A stretch of DNA of 64,000 nt from Hordeum vulgare subsp. vulgare (lineage: Eukaryota; Streptophyta; Magnoliopsida; Poales; Poaceae): positions 537,610,316 through 537,674,315 of the forward strand of contig NC_058519.1 of NCBI RefSeq assembly GCF_904849725.1, given 5' to 3'. Made by a program: the position numbers and the translations under genes. Positions 21,896 through 34,827 of the stretch are shown here, one piece after another. Every line of letters begins with the position of its first letter. The stretch's first letter is position 1. The notes under the pieces were generated by a model, which saw nothing but the letters and a program-made list of their open reading frames with translations, was not told the origin of the DNA and did not search any database.

Positions 21896-23713
21896 TGTTG
21901 GAATTATGCCCTAGCGGCACTAATAAATATAGTTATTATTATAATTCCTGTATCAAGATAATCGTTTATTATCCATGCTATAATTGTATTGAATGAAGAC
22001 TCATTTACATGTGTGGATACATAGACAAAACACTGTCCCCAGCAAGCCTCTAGTTGGCTAGCCAGTTGATCAACGATAGTTAGTGTCTTCTGATTATGAA
22101 CAAGGTGTTGTTGCTTGATAACTGGATCACGTCATTAAGAGAATCACGTGATGGACTAGACCCAAACTAATAGACGTAGCATGTTGATCGTGTCATTTTA
22201 TTGCTACTGTTTTCTGCGTGTCAAGTATTTATTCCTATGACCATGAGATCATATAACTTACTAACACCGGAGGAATACTTTGTGTGTATAAAACGTCGCA
22301 ACGTAACTGGGTGACTATAAAGATGCTCTACAGGTATCTCCGAAGGTGTTCGTTAAGTTAGTATGGATCGAGACTGGGATTTGTCACTCCGTGTGACGGA
22401 GAGGTATCTCGGGGCCCACTCGGTAATACAACATCACACACAAGCCTTGCAAGCAATGTGACTTAGTGTAAGTTGCGGGATCTTGTATTACGGAACGAGT
22501 AAAGAGATTTGCCGGTAAACGAGATTGAAATAGGTATACGGATACTGACGATCGAATCTCGGGCAAGTAACATACCGAAGGACAAAGGGAATGACATACG
22601 GGATTATATGAATCCTTGGCACTGAGGTTCAAACGATAAGATCTTCATAGAATATGTAGGATCCAATATGGGCATCCAGGTCCCGCTATTGGATATTGAC
22701 CGAGGAGTCTCTTGGGTCATGTCTGCATAGTTCTCGAACCCGCAGGGTCTGCACACTTAAGGTTCGACGTTGTTTTATACGTATTTGAGTTATATGGTTG
22801 GTTACCGAATGTTTTTAGGAGTCCCGGATGAGATCACGGACGTCACGAGGTTTTCCGGAATGGTCCGGAAACGAAGATTGATATATAGGATGACCTCATT
22901 TGATTACCGGAAGGTTTTCGGAGTTACCGGGAATGTACCGGGAATGACGAATGGGTTCCGGGAGTTCACCGGGGGGGACCCACCCCGGGGAAGCCCATAG
23001 GTGTTAGGGGTGCCGCACCAGCCCTTAGTGGGCTGGTGGGACAGCCCAAAAGAGGCCTATGTGCATTGGGAAGAAAATCAAAGAGGAAAAGGAAAAAAAG
23101 GAGGAGGTGGGAAAGGGAAGGAGGACTCCACCTTCCGAACCAAGTAGGACTCGGTTCGGGAGGGGAATCCTTCCTCCCTTGGCTCGGCCGACCCCTTGGG
23201 GGTTCTTGGACCCCAAGTCAAGGCTCCCCCCTCCCTCTCCTATATATAGTGGGGTTTAAGGGCTGATTTGAGACAACTTTGCCACGGGAGCCCGACCACA
23301 TATCTCCACGGTTTTACCTCTAGATCGCGTTTCTGCGGAGCTCGGGCGGAGCCCTGCTGAGAAGAGATCATCACCAACCTCCAGAGCGCCGTCATGCTGC
23401 CGGAGAACTCTTCTACCTCTCCGTCTCTCTTGCTGGATCAAGAAGGCCGAGATCATCGTCGAGTTGTACGTGTGCTGAACGCGGAGGTGTCGTCCGTTCG
23501 GCACTAGATCGTGGGACTGATCGCGGGACGGTTCGCGGGGCGGATCGAGGGACGTGAGGACGTTCCACTACATCAACCGCGTTCACTAACGCTTCTGTTG
23601 TATGGTCTACAAGGGTACATAGATCACACATCCCCTCTCGTAGATGGACATCACCATGATAGGTCTTCGTGCGCGTAGGAAATTTTTTGTTTCCCATGCG
23701 ACGTTCTCCAACA
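21896..23713 (+). repeat. Element C1 5' LTR (1818 bp)
   Basis: TGTTGG to CCAACA. It contains a TATA box (TATATATA, 23241-23248), consistent with the promoter position known for BARE-1. An antisense 82-codon ORF (22384-22632) recurs in all four BARE LTRs here and is not considered a gene. Confidence 0.95.
23241..23248 (+). promoter_or_regulatory. TATA box in the element C1 5' LTR
   Basis: TATATATA after a CT-rich stretch, about 470 bases before the LTR end. The equivalents are at about 30340, 50250 and 57379. Confidence 0.7.
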
Positions 23714-24971
23714 GTGGCATCATGAGCTAGGTTCATGCGTAGATGTCTTCTCGAGTAGAACAAAAAAGTTTTTGTGGGTGGTGATGTGCGTTTTGCTGCC
23801 CTCCTTAGTCTTTTCTTGATTCCGCGGTATTGTTGGATCGAAGCGGCTCGGACCGACATTACTCGTACGCTTACGAGAGACTGGTTTCATCACTACGAGT
23901 AACTCCGTTGCTTAAAGATGACTGGCGGGTGTCAGTTTCTCTAACTTTAGTTGAATCGGATTTGACCAAGGAGGTCCTTGGATGAGGTTAAATAGCAACT
24001 CATATATCTCCGTTGTGGTGTTTGCGTAAGTAAGATGCGATCCTACTAGATACCCATGGTCACCACGTAAAACATGCAACAACAAAATTAGAGGATGTCT
24101 AACTTGTTTTTGCAGGGTATGCTTGTGATATGATATAGCCAACGATGTGATGTGATATATTGGATGTATGAGATGATCATGTTGTAATAGAAAATATCGA
24201 CTTGCACGTCGATGGTACGGCAACCGGCAGGAGCCATGGGGTTGTCTTTATAACTAACGTTTGTGCTTGCAGATGCGTTTACTATTTTGCTAGGATGTAG
24301 CTTTAGTAGTGATAGCATGAGTAGCACGACAACCCCGATGGTGACACGTTGATGGAGATCATGGTGTGGCGCCGGTGACAAGAAGATCGTACCAGTGCTT
24401 TGGTGATGGAGATCAAGAAGCACGTGATGATGGCCATATCATGTCACTTATGAATTGCATGTGATGTTAATCCTTTTATGCACCTTATTTTGCTTAGAAC
24501 GACGGTAGCATTATGAGGTGATCTCTCACTAAAAAAATTTCAAGACGAAATTGTGTTCTCCCTGACTGTGCACCGTTGCGACAGTTCGTCGTTTCGAGAC
24601 ACCACGTGATGATCGGGTGTGATAGACTCAACGTTCACATACAACGGGTGCAAAACAGTTGTGCACGCGGAACACTCGGGTTAAGCTTGACGAGCCTAGC
24701 ATGTGCAGACATGGCCTCGGAACACATGAGACTGAAAGGTCGATCATGAATCATATAGATGATATGATTAGCATAGGGATGCTTACCACTGAAACTATGC
24801 TCAACTCACGTGATGATCGGACTTGAGCTAGTGTAAGTGGATCATGAACCACTCAAATGACTAGAGAGATGTACTTTTTGAGTGGAGTTTAGCGAATAAT
24901 TTGATTAAGTTAAACTCTAATTATCTTGAACATAGTCTAAGTCCACTTTGAACATATTTGTGTTGTAGATC
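23714..24971 (+). other. Element C1 leader with primer-binding site
   Basis: Long untranslated leader of about 1.26 kb. TGGCATCATGAGC at 23715-23727 is the PBS position; it resembles the initiator-Met complement with an extra base. ORFs on the opposite strand here are shadows. The colinear leader of element C2 is 50723-51993. Confidence 0.85.
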
Positions 24972-27900
24972 ATGGCTCACGCGACAGTCATCCTGAATTT
25001 TAATACGTTCCTAGAGAAAGCTAAGTTGAAAGATGATGGAAGCAACTTTGTAGACTGGGCTCGTAATCTTAAGCTAATCTTACAAGCTGGGAAAAAGGAT
25101 TATGTCCTTAATGCTGCGCTAGGAGATGAACCACCCGCTACGGCCGATCAGGAAGTTAAGAACTCTTGGTTAGCACGTAAGGAGGACTACTCAATAGTTC
25201 AATGTGCAGTCTTGTATGGCTTAGAACCGGGACTTCAACGTCGCTTTGAGCGTCATGGAGCATTTGAGATGTTCCAGGAGTTGAAGTTTATCTTTCAGAA
25301 GAACGCCCGGATCGAGAGGTATGAGACCTCCGATAAATTCTATGCTTGCAAGATGGAGGAGAACTCGTCTGTCAGTGAACATGTGCTCAAAATGTCTGGG
25401 TACTCAAACCGTCTAGCTGAGCTGGGGATTGAACTCCCGCAAGAAGCTGTCACTAACAGAATCCTTCAATCACTGCCGCCAAGTTATAAAGGCTTTGTGT
25501 TGAACTACAACATGCAAGGGATGAACAAGTCTCCCGGCGAGTTGTTTGCGATGCTGAAAGTCGCAGAGTCTGAACTCCGTAAAGAGCATCAAGTGTTGAT
25601 GGTGAATAAGACCACTAGTTTCAAGAGAAACGGCAAAGGCAAGAAGGGTAATTCGAAGAAGAGCGGCAAGCCTGTTGCCAATCTGACGAAGAAACCCAAA
25701 GCTGGGCCTAAGCCTGAAACAGAGTGTTACTATTGCAAGGGTATGGGTCACTGGAAGCGCAATTGCCCCAAGTATCTGGCTGATTAGAAGGCGGCCAAAG
25801 AAAAATCAGGTATATTTGATATACATGTTATTGATGTGTACTTAACCGGCTCTCGTAGTAGTGCCTGGGTATTCGATACCGGTTCTGTTTCTCATATTTG
25901 CAACTCGAAACAGGAACTGTGGAATAGACGAAGGCTCGGGAAAGATGAAGTGACGATGCGCGTGGGAAATGGTTCCAAGGTTGATGCAATCGCCGTCGGC
26001 ACAGTCTCACTTCAGTTACCGTCAGGATTAGTTATGAACTTAAATCATTGTTATTTAGTGCCTGCGTTGAGCATGAACATTATATCTGGATCTTGTTTAT
26101 TGCGAGACGGTTACTCTTTTAAGTCAGAGAATAATGGTTGTTCTATTTCTATGAGTAACATCTTTTATGGTCATGCACCCAATGTGAGAGGATTGTTCAT
26201 ATTGAATCTTGATAGCGATACACACATACATAACATTGAGACCAAAAGAGTTAAAGTTAACAATGATAACGCCATATTTTTGTGGCACTGCCGCTTAGGT
26301 CATATTGGTGTAAAGCGCATGAAGAAACTCCATGTCGATGGACTTTTGGAGTCACTTGACTTTGATTCACTTGACATGTGCGAACCATGCCTCATGGGCA
26401 AGATGACTAAAACTCCGTTCTCCGGAACAATGGAGCATGCAAGTGACTTGTTGGAAATCATACATACCGATGTGTGTGGTCCGATGAGCGTAGAGGCACG
26501 CGGCGGATATCGTTATTTTCTCACCTTCACTGACGATTTGAGTAGATATGGTTATGTCTACTTAATGAAGCACAAGTATGAAACATTTGAAAAGTTCAAG
26601 CAATTTCAGAGTGAAGTCGAAAATCATCGTAACAAGAAGATCAAGTTCCTACGGTCTGATCGTGGGGGTGAATATCTGAGTTTCGAGTTTGGTGCTCACT
26701 TAAGACAATGTGGAATTGTTTCACAGTTGACACCGCCTGGAACACCACAGCATAATGGTGTGTCCGAACGTCGTAATCGTACTTTATTAGAGATGGTGCA
26801 ATCTATGATGTCTCTTACCGATTTGCCATTATCATTTTGGGGTTATGCATTAGAAACAGCTGCATTCACTTTAAATAGGGTACCATCAAAATCCGTTGAG
26901 ACGACACCATACAAACTGTGGTTTGGCAAAAGGCCAAAGTTGTCATTTCTTAAAGTTTGGGGATGTGATGCTTATGTCAAAAAGCTTCAGCCTAAAAAGC
27001 TGGAACCCAAAGCGGAAAAATGTGTCTTCATAGGTTACCCGAAAGAGACAGTTGGGTACACCTTCTATCTCAAATCCGAGGGAAAAGTGTTTGTTGCTAA
27101 AAACGGAGCTTTTCTCGAGAAGGAGTTTCTCTCGAGAGAATTGAGTGGGAGGAAGATAGAACTGGACGAGGTTGTCGAACCTCTCATCCCTCTGGATGGT
27201 GGCGCAGGGCAAGGGGAAACCTCTGTCGCTGCGACGCCGGTTGAGGAGGAAGTTAATGATGATGATCATGAAACTCCGGTTCAAGTTTCTGTCGAACCAC
27301 GCAGGTCGACGAGACCACGTGCTGCTCCAGAGTGGTATGGCAATCACGTCTTATCGATCATGTTGTTAGACAACAATGAACCTGCAAATTATGAAGAAGC
27401 AATGGTGGGCCCAGATTCCAACAAATGGCTAGAAGCCATGAAGTCCGAGATAGGATCCATGTATGAGAACAAAGTGTGGACTTTGGAGGTACTGCCTGAG
27501 GGCCGCAAGGCTATTCAGAACAAATGGATCTTTAAGAGGAAGACGGACGCTGACGGCAATGTGACCGTTTGTAAAGCTTGACTTGTGGCAAAGGGTTTTT
27601 CACAAGTTCAAGGAGTTGACTACGATGAGACATTCTCACCCGTAGCGATGCTTAAGTCCGTCAGAATCATGTTAGCAATAGCTGCATTTTTCGATTATGA
27701 AATCTGGCAGATGGATGTCAAAACGGCGTTCCTTAACGGTTTCCTTAAGGAAGAATTGTATATGATGCAACCCGAAGGTTTTGTCGATCCTAAGGATGCT
27801 AACAAGGTGTGCAAGCTCCAGCGATCCATTTATGGACTGGTGCAAGCATCTCAGAGTTGGAACAAACGCTTTGATGAGGTGATCAAAGCATTTGGGTTTA

Positions 27901-28952
27901 TACAAGTGGTTGGAGAATCTTGTATTTACAAGAAAGTGAGTGGGAGCTCTGTGGCGTTTCTAATATTATATGTGGATGACATATTGTTGATTAGAAACAA
28001 CGTAGAGTTTTTGGAGAGCATAAAGGATTACTTGAATAAAAGTTTCTCTATGAAGGACCTAGGAGAAGCTGCTTACATTCTAGGCATTAAGATCTATAGG
28101 GATAGATCAAAACGCCTGATAGGACTTTCACAAAGCACATACCTTGATAAAGTTTTGAAGAGGTTCAAAATAGAACAGTCCAAGAAGGGGTTCTTGCCAG
28201 TTTTACAAGGTACGAAATTGAGTAAGACTCAGTGCCCAGCAACTGATGAAGATAGAGAGCATATGCGCTCCGCCCCCTATGCTTCAGCCATAGGTTCTAT
28301 CATGTATGCAATGTTGTGCACTAGACCGGATGTTAGCCTGGCCATAAGTATGGCAGGTAGGTTCGAGAGTAATCCAGGAGTGGATCACTGGACGGCGGTC
28401 AAGAATATCCTGAAGTACCTGAAAAGGACTAAATTGATGTTTCTCGTGTATGGAGGTGACGAAGAGCTCGCCGTAAAAGGTTACGTCGATGCAAGCTTTG
28501 ACACAGATCCGGACGACTCTAAGTCGCAAACCGGATACGTATTTATTCTTAATGGGGGTGCAGTAAGCTGGTGCAGTTCCAAGCAGAGCGTCGTAGTAGA
28601 TTCTACATGTGAAGCGGAGTACATGGCTGCCTCAGAGGCAGCTAAGGAGGGTGTCTGGATGAAGCAATTCATGACGGATCTTGGAGTGGTGCCAAGCGCA
28701 CTGAATCCAATAACCTTTTTCTGTGATAACACGGGTGCCATTGCCCTAGCAAAGGAACCGCGGTTTCACAAGAAGTCCAGACACATCAAACGACGCTTCA
28801 ACCTCATCCGCGACTACGTCGAAGGGGAGGACGTAAATATATGCAAAGTGCACATGGATCTGAATGTAGCAGACCCGCTGACTAAACCTCTTCCACGGGC
28901 AAAGCATGATCAACACCAGAACTGTATGGGTGTTAGATTTATTACAGTGTAA
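24972..28952 (+). pseudogene. gag-pol: Element C1 gag-pol polyprotein, two nonsense mutations
   Basis: One continuous frame of 1326 codons. The start MAHATVILNF at 24972 matches BARE gag. Order: gag; zinc knuckle CYYCKGMGHWKRNC (residues about 252-265); protease VFDTGS (about 25868); integrase with the HCRLGH...CEPC zinc motif, FTDDLSRYG and SDRGGEY; reverse transcriptase with QMDVKTAFLNG and YVDD at 27969-27980; RNase H with GYVDASFDTD and STCEAEYMA. Copia order (integrase before RT) is clear. Breaks: TAG at 25785-25787 just after the knuckle (Lys in element C2) and TGA at 27579-27581 in RT (Arg CGA in C2). It would yield gag only. Confidence 0.95.
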
Positions 28953-28993
28953 TTCGCATGATGATGTGAAGGCTAGATTATTGACTCTAGTGC

Positions 28994-29003
28994 AAGTGGG
29001 AGA
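28994..29003 (+). promoter_or_regulatory. Polypurine tract of element C1
   Basis: AAGTGGGAGA directly upstream of the 3' LTR, as in BARE-1. Confidence 0.85.
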
Positions 29004-29004
29004 C

Positions 29005-30812
29005 TGTTGGAATTATGCCCTAGAGGCAATAATAAATATAGTTATTATTATAATTCCTGTATCAAGATAATCGTTTATTATCCATGCTATAATTGTATTG
29101 AATGAAGACTCATTTACATGTGTGCAGACATAGACAAAACACTATCCCTAGCAAGCCTCTAGTTGGCTAGCCAGTTGATCAACGATAGTCAGTGTCTTCT
29201 GATTATGAACAAGGTGTTGTTGCTTGATAACTGGATCACGTCATTAAGAGAATCACGTGATGGACTAGACCCAAACTAATAGACGTAGCATGTTGATCGT
29301 GTCATTTTATTGCTACTGTTTTCTGCGTGTCAAGTATTTATTCCTATGACCATGAGATCATATAACTCACTAACACCGGAGGAATACTTTGTGTGTATCA
29401 AACGTCGCAACGTAACTAGGTGACTATAAAGATGCTCTACAAGTATCTCCAAAGGTGTTCGTTAAGTTAGTATGGATCGAGACTGGGATTTGTCACTCCG
29501 TGTGACGGAGAGGTATCTCGGGGCCCACTCGGTAATACAACATCACACACAAGCCTTGCAAGCAATGTGACTTAGTGTAAGTTGCGGGATCTTGTATTAC
29601 GGAACGAGTAAAGAGATTTGTCGGTAAACGAGATTGAAATAGGTATACGGATACTGACGATCGAATCTCGGGCAAGTAACATACCGAAGGACAAAGGGAA
29701 TGACATACGGGATTATATGAATCCTTGGCACTGAGGTTCAAACGATAAGATCTTCGTAGAATATGTAGGATCCAATATGGGCATCCAGGTCCCGCTATTG
29801 GATATTGACCGAGGAGTCTCTCGGGTCATGTCTGCATAGTTCTCGAACCCGCAGGGTCTGCACACTTAAGGTTCGACGTTGTTTTATACGTATTTGAGTT
29901 ATATGGTTGGTTACTGAATGTTGTTAGGAGTCCCGGATGAGATCACGGACGTCACGAGGGTTTCCGAAGTGGTCCGGAAATGAAGATTGATATATAGGAT
30001 GACCTCATTTGATTACCGGAAGGTTTTCGGAGTTACCGGGAATGACGAATGGGTTCCGGGAGTTCACCGGGGGGGGCACCCACCCCGGGGAAGCCCATAG
30101 GTGTTAGGGGTGCCGCACCAGCCCTTAGTGGGCTGGTGGGACAGCCCAAAAGAGGCCTATGCGCATTGGGAAGAAAATCAAAGAGGAAAAGGAAAAAAAG
30201 GAGGAGGTGGGAAAGGGAAGGAGGACTCCACCTTCCAAACCAAGTAGGACTCGGTTTGGGAGGGGAATCCTTCCTCCCTTGGCTCGGCCGACCCCTTGGG
30301 GGTTCTTGGACCCCAAGTCAAGGCTCCCCCTCCCTCTCCTATATATAGTGGGGTTTTAGGGCTGATTTGAGACAACTTTGCCACGGCAGCCCGACCACAT
30401 ATCTCCACGGTTTTACCTCTAGATCGCGTTTCTGCGGAGCTCGGGCGGAGCCCTACTGAGACGAGATCATCACCAACCTCCGGAGCGCCGTCACGCTGCC
30501 GGAGAACTCTTCTACCTCTCCGTCTCTCTATCTGGATCAAGAAGGTCGAGATCATCGTCGAGTTGTACGTGTGCTGAACGCGGAGGTGCCGTCCGTTCGG
30601 CACTAGATCGTGGGACTGATCGCGGGACGGTTCACGAGGCGGATCGAGGGACGTGAGGACATTCCACTACATCAACCGCGTTCACTAACGCTTCTGCTGT
30701 ACGGTCTACAAGGGTACGTAGATCACACATCCCCTCTCGTAGATGGACATCACCATGATAGGTCTTCGTGCGCGTAGGAAATTTTTTGTTTCCCATGCGA
30801 CGTTCCCCAACA
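29005..30812 (+). repeat. Element C1 3' LTR (1808 bp)
   Basis: TGTTGG to CCCCAACA. It has lost one unit of an 11-base tandem (GTACCGGGAAT) found in the 5' LTR near 22935. TATA at about 30340-30346. Confidence 0.95.
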
Positions 30813-30817
30813 ATTTC
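30813..30817 (+). repeat. Target-site duplication of element C1, right copy (ATTTC)
   Basis: Matches 21891-21895; element A LTR sequence resumes at 30818. Confidence 0.95.
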
Positions 30818-31685
30818 TTATATGCATGATTTGATATCCTTGTAAGTCTCTCCGAGTCTTGGGTTTTGTTTGGCCAACTAGATCCATGATTCTTGCAATG
30901 GGAGAAGTGCTTGGTTTTGGGTTCATACCGTGTGGTGACCTTTCCCAGTGACAGAAGGGGCAGCAAGGCACACATCATGTTGTTGTCATCAAGGGTAACA
31001 AGATGGGCTTTTATAGTAGATATGAGATTGTCCATCTATATCATGTCATCTTGCTTAAGGCGTTACTCTGTTCTTTTGGACTTAATACACTTGATGCATG
31101 CTGGATAGCGGTCGACATGTGGAGTAATAGTAGTAGATGCAGAAAGTATCGGTCTACTTGTTTTGGACGTGATGCCTATAGATATAATCATTGCCTTAGA
31201 TAACTTCACGACTTTGCGTGGTTCTATCAATTGCTCGACAGTAATTCGTTCACCCACCGTCTACTTGCTTTCATGAGACAAGCCACTAGTCAACACTACG
31301 GCCCATGGGTCTATTCGCAACTATCGTTTCCACTTTCACTTTTACTTTGCTCTGTTTACTCTTTGCTTTCAGTTCTCACTTTGCAAACAATCTATAAGGG
31401 ATTGCCAACCCCTTCATAGCGTTGGGTGCAAGCTCTTTGTGTTTGTGAAGGTACTTGTGACTTGACGAGATCTTCCATTGGTTTGATACCTTGGTTCTCA
31501 AAACTGAGGGAAATACTTACCGCCGCTATGCTACATCACCCTTTCCTCTTCAAGGGAACACCAACTCAAGGCTCCAAGGCCGCGGGGAAATCCTTTGCAT
31601 ATTTTCCAAGGAAGTCCCTAAAGGCGTAGCCGTAGCAGCAGGATTCCAGGCGCCGTACCAGGGAAGGTCTGTTGTCGCAGTAGCA
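30818..31685 (+). repeat. Element A 3' LTR, second part
   Basis: Continues the LTR begun at 21159 and ends GTAGCA at 31685. The last 783 bases align to 1-783. The five bases after it (TGACC, 31686-31690) would be the right target duplication; the left one lies outside the window. Confidence 0.88.
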
Positions 31686-32015
31686 TGACCCACTCGCGCA
31701 TCCCCCTGACTAGCTCTTTATCTCAAAAAATTTCAAAAATTCCAAAAAAAATCATACTTGAAATTCAGGGTATTTGAAGAACTTTTATTTTCGGGACACT
31801 TTTCTAAGGGACAGAGAGAGCAGAAAACAGGGAAAATAAAACTAAATTTATCATTTTTTTCTAAGAAACAGAAAGTACAAGTTGGGGACACACGGTTGTG
31901 ACTCTTAGATTCATCCATCTCATGGTCATCAAAAGAAATCCGTCAATGAGGTTGATAAAGTCTCCTTGACAACTTTTTTCGAATCACATAGAACCGGAGA
32001 ATTTTCGAATAATCT
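31686..32015 (-). other. Element E internal non-coding stretch after gag
   Basis: About 330 bases downstream of the gag-protease stop, A/T-rich, with no supported ORF, ending at the element A insertion point. Confidence 0.6.
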
Positions 32016-34748
32016 CTAGGTTACCTCAACGGGGATGTGCATATCCCCAACAAGTAAATCATACTTCATATTGACAGTAGGTATAGGGCATTCAAAGCTC
32101 CCAACAAGAATTGATGAAGTTTTTTCAATAGCATTGATGCAATGTACTAGATATTGTTTCTTCGGAAAGTGCATCGTGTGCTCATTACCGTTAACATGGA
32201 AAGTGACATTGCCTTTGTTGCAATTAATAACAGCTCCTGCAGTGTTTAAAACGGGTCTTCCAAGGATGACCGCCATGGCATCACCCTCGGGAATATCCAG
32301 AATAACAAAGTCTGTTAAGATAGTAACGTCAGCAACCACAACAGGCACATCCTCGCAAATGCCGATAGGGAAAGCAGTTGATTTTTCGGCCATTTGCAGG
32401 GAGATTTCAGTGTGTGTCAACTTATCCAATTCAAGTCTACGATAAAGAGAGAGAGGCATAACACTAACACCGTCTCCAAGGTCGCATAAAGTAGTTCTAA
32501 CGTAGTTTCCATTAATAGAGCAAGGTATAGTGGGCACTCCGGGGTCACCTAGTTTCTTAGGAGTTCCACCCTTGAAGGTGTAGTTGGCAAGCATGGTGGA
32601 AATGTCAACCTCAGGTATCCTCCTCTTATTAGTCACAATATCCTTCATGTACTTAGCATAAGGAGACATTTTGAGCATATTTGTCAAACGCATTTGCAGC
32701 AACACAGGTCTAATCATTTCAACAAAGCGCTCAAAATCCTCATCATCCTTCTTCTTGGATGGTTTGGGAGGAAAGGGCATGGGTTTCTGAACCCATGGTT
32801 CTCTTTCTTTACCATGCTTCCTATCAATGAAGTCATTCTTATCGTATCTCTTGTTCCTAGGTTGTGGGTTACCAAGATCAACACTAGGTTCAATCTCCAC
32901 ATCCTTATCATTACTAGGTTGAGCATCATCATGAACATCACTATCGATATTATCACTAGGCTCATGTTCATCACCAGATTGTGTTTCGGTATCAGAAACA
33001 GAGATATCGTTTGGATTCTCATGTGTAACAGCTGGTTTGCTAGAATGCAAGTTCCTATCATCTTTCTTTTTCTTCCTATCACTAGGATTACTAGATGTAT
33101 CAGTGCTAACTCCTTGAGAATCTTGTTCAATTCTCTTAGGATGACCCTCAGGATACAAAGGTTCCTAGGTCATTCTACCACCTCTAGTGACGACTCTAAT
33201 GGAATTGTCATTCAACTCATCGAGCAAATCATTTTGAGCCTTAAGTACTTGTTCTACTTGAGTGGTGACCATAGAGGCATGTTTACTCAAAATCTTAAGA
33301 TCATTGACATTTCTAGCCACACAAGCACTTAAATGACTAAGCATACAAGCATTCCGTTCCAATTGTCTGCTAACATAATCATTGAAACTTTGTTGTTTGG
33401 CAACAAAGTTATCAAATTCATCTAAGCATAAGCTAGCAGGTTTATCAAAAGGAATATCACTCTCATTGAATCTACGAATAGAATCTACCTCTACTACCTG
33501 TGTCGGGTTATCAAGACCATGGATCTCTTCGATAGGTGGTAGATTCTTGACATCTTCAAATTTAATGCCTTTCTCTTGCATAGATTTCTTAGCTTCTTGC
33601 ATATCTTCAGGACTGAGGAATAGGATACCTCTTTTCTTGGGAGTTGGCTTCGGAGGTGTTTCGGGAATAGTCCAAGCATTCTCATTGCACAAGATATTAT
33701 TCAATAGAATCTGAGCTTGTTCCACAGTTCGTTTCCTGAAAACACAACCTGCGCAACTATCTAGGTGGTCCCTAGAAGCATCGGTTAGTCCATTATAGAA
33801 GATATCAAGTATTTCATTTTTCTCAAGAGGGTGATCAGGCAAAGCATTCAGTAACTGGATAAGCCTCCCCCAAGCTTGTGGGAGACTCTCTTCTTCAACT
33901 TGCACAAAGTTATATATATCCTGCAAGGCAGCTTGTTTCTTATGGGCAGGGAAATATTTCTCAGAGAAGTGATAGATCATATCCTGGGGACTACGCACAC
34001 AACCAGGAGCAAGAGAAGTGAACCAAGTCTTAGCGTCATCCTTTAGCGAGAAAGGAAACAGCTTAAGGATATAGTAGTGGCGGATCTTTTCCTCACTCGT
34101 GAATAGGGTGGCTATATCGTGCAGCTTAGTAAGATGTGCTACAACCGTTTCAGACTCGTAACCATGAAAAGGATCAGATTTGACCAAAGTGATTGACTCA
34201 GGGTCGACAGAGAATTCATAATCCTTATCAGTCACAAAGATGGGTGAAGTAGCAAACTTATGATCGTATTTCATTCTAGCGTTTACAGATTTTTCCTTCC
34301 ACTTGCGCAGTAAATTCTCAAGATCATAGCTATCCTTACAAGCAAGAAAGTCCTCAGCTACCTCTCCCTTCATAACATAACCCTCAGGTATATCAGGCAA
34401 TTCATATCTAGGAGAGCTAGTTCTAACACGTGAAATAGTAGGTTCTACTTCACTAATCTCAGCAGTTTTAGAAGTATCATCACATTCAGCAGCAACTCTA
34501 GCAATTTGTGCATCTAGGAATGCACCTAGTGGCAAAGCAGTATCAAGCAAAGCATCATCACAAGCATCATGGATAGTAGAAGTAGCGTCATCAAGCACAG
34601 GCGACACATCAAAATTTCTAGCAGGTGGTGGTGTTGCAAACTTACTCATAACTGAAGGTGAATCAAGTGCAGAGCTAGATGGCACTTCCTTACGTGTCCT
34701 CGTAGTTGAGGGCAAGACTTTAGTTTTTGGATCTCTCGGATTCCTCAT
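32016..34748 (-). pseudogene. gag: Element E gag with retropepsin-like domain, one nonsense mutation
   Basis: Start ATG at 34748 (MRNPRDPKTK). The first segment runs to TAG just upstream of 33158 and continues in frame as MYPEGHPKRI to the stop at 32016. A capsid-type gag domain (ILKLFPFSLKDDAKTWF, DIYNFVQVEEESLPQAWGRL) lies in the middle of the first segment. The second has a low-complexity acidic/basic linker, then a retropepsin-like fold with CDLGDGVSVMP (Asp present) and VILGRPVLNTAGA. About 910 codons in all. The same gag type as element A, but diverged. No zinc knuckle seen. Confidence 0.85.
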
Positions 34749-34800
34749 AGTGATCAACATACGTAAATCCCAAGTGACTCAGAGAATAGTGCTAGGCTTA

Positions 34801-34816
34801 CCCGGCAATGGCGCCA
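34801..34816 (-). promoter_or_regulatory. Primer-binding site of element E (tRNA-Asp type)
   Basis: The sense strand reads TGGCGCCATTGCCGGG, 11 bases after the LTR end at 34828. Confidence 0.78.
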
Positions 34817-34827
34817 GAACATAGTCT

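Larger units (their letters stand above)
21896..30812 (+). mobile_element. Element C1: BARE-1/WIS-2/Angela copia retrotransposon, complete
   Basis: 8917 bp with TG...CA LTRs, PBS, leader, one gag-pol frame, polypurine tract and perfect five-base target duplications. The LTR start TGTTGGAATTATGCCCTA and end CCCCAACA are the hallmark of the BARE-1 family. LTRs differ at roughly 45 positions by hand count (about 2.5%) plus an 11-base deletion in the 3' LTR. The coding region has two in-frame stops and no frameshift. Confidence 0.95.
1..31685 (+). mobile_element. Element A: Athila-lineage gypsy LTR element, gag-only, host of two nested insertions
   Basis: A plus-strand LTR element whose 5' end lies left of the window. 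It has a partial 5' LTR (1-783), a PBS of the tRNA-Asp type used by Athila elements, a gag with a protease-like tail (1095-3162), a long 3' non-coding region, a polypurine tract and a 3' LTR beginning TGATAAG. No reverse transcriptase, RNase H or integrase is visible, so it is probably non-autonomous. Element B (3679-18972) and element C1 (21896-30812) sit inside it. The 783 visible bases of the 5' LTR align end to end with 30903-31685 with about 33 substitutions by hand count (about 4%). The general layout resembles the Triticeae Sabrina/WHAM/Fatima group; the exact family is unproven. Confidence 0.85.

Noticed and set aside
22384..22632. Antisense 82-codon ORF present in all four BARE LTRs (also 29493, 49391, 56517)
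   Set aside because: Conserved only because the LTRs are conserved; it is antisense with no recognisable domain.
23413..23859. Antisense 148-codon ORF across the LTR/leader of C1 (also 50422-50868)
   Set aside because: Spans the LTR end and PBS on the wrong strand; a shadow of conserved retroelement sequence.
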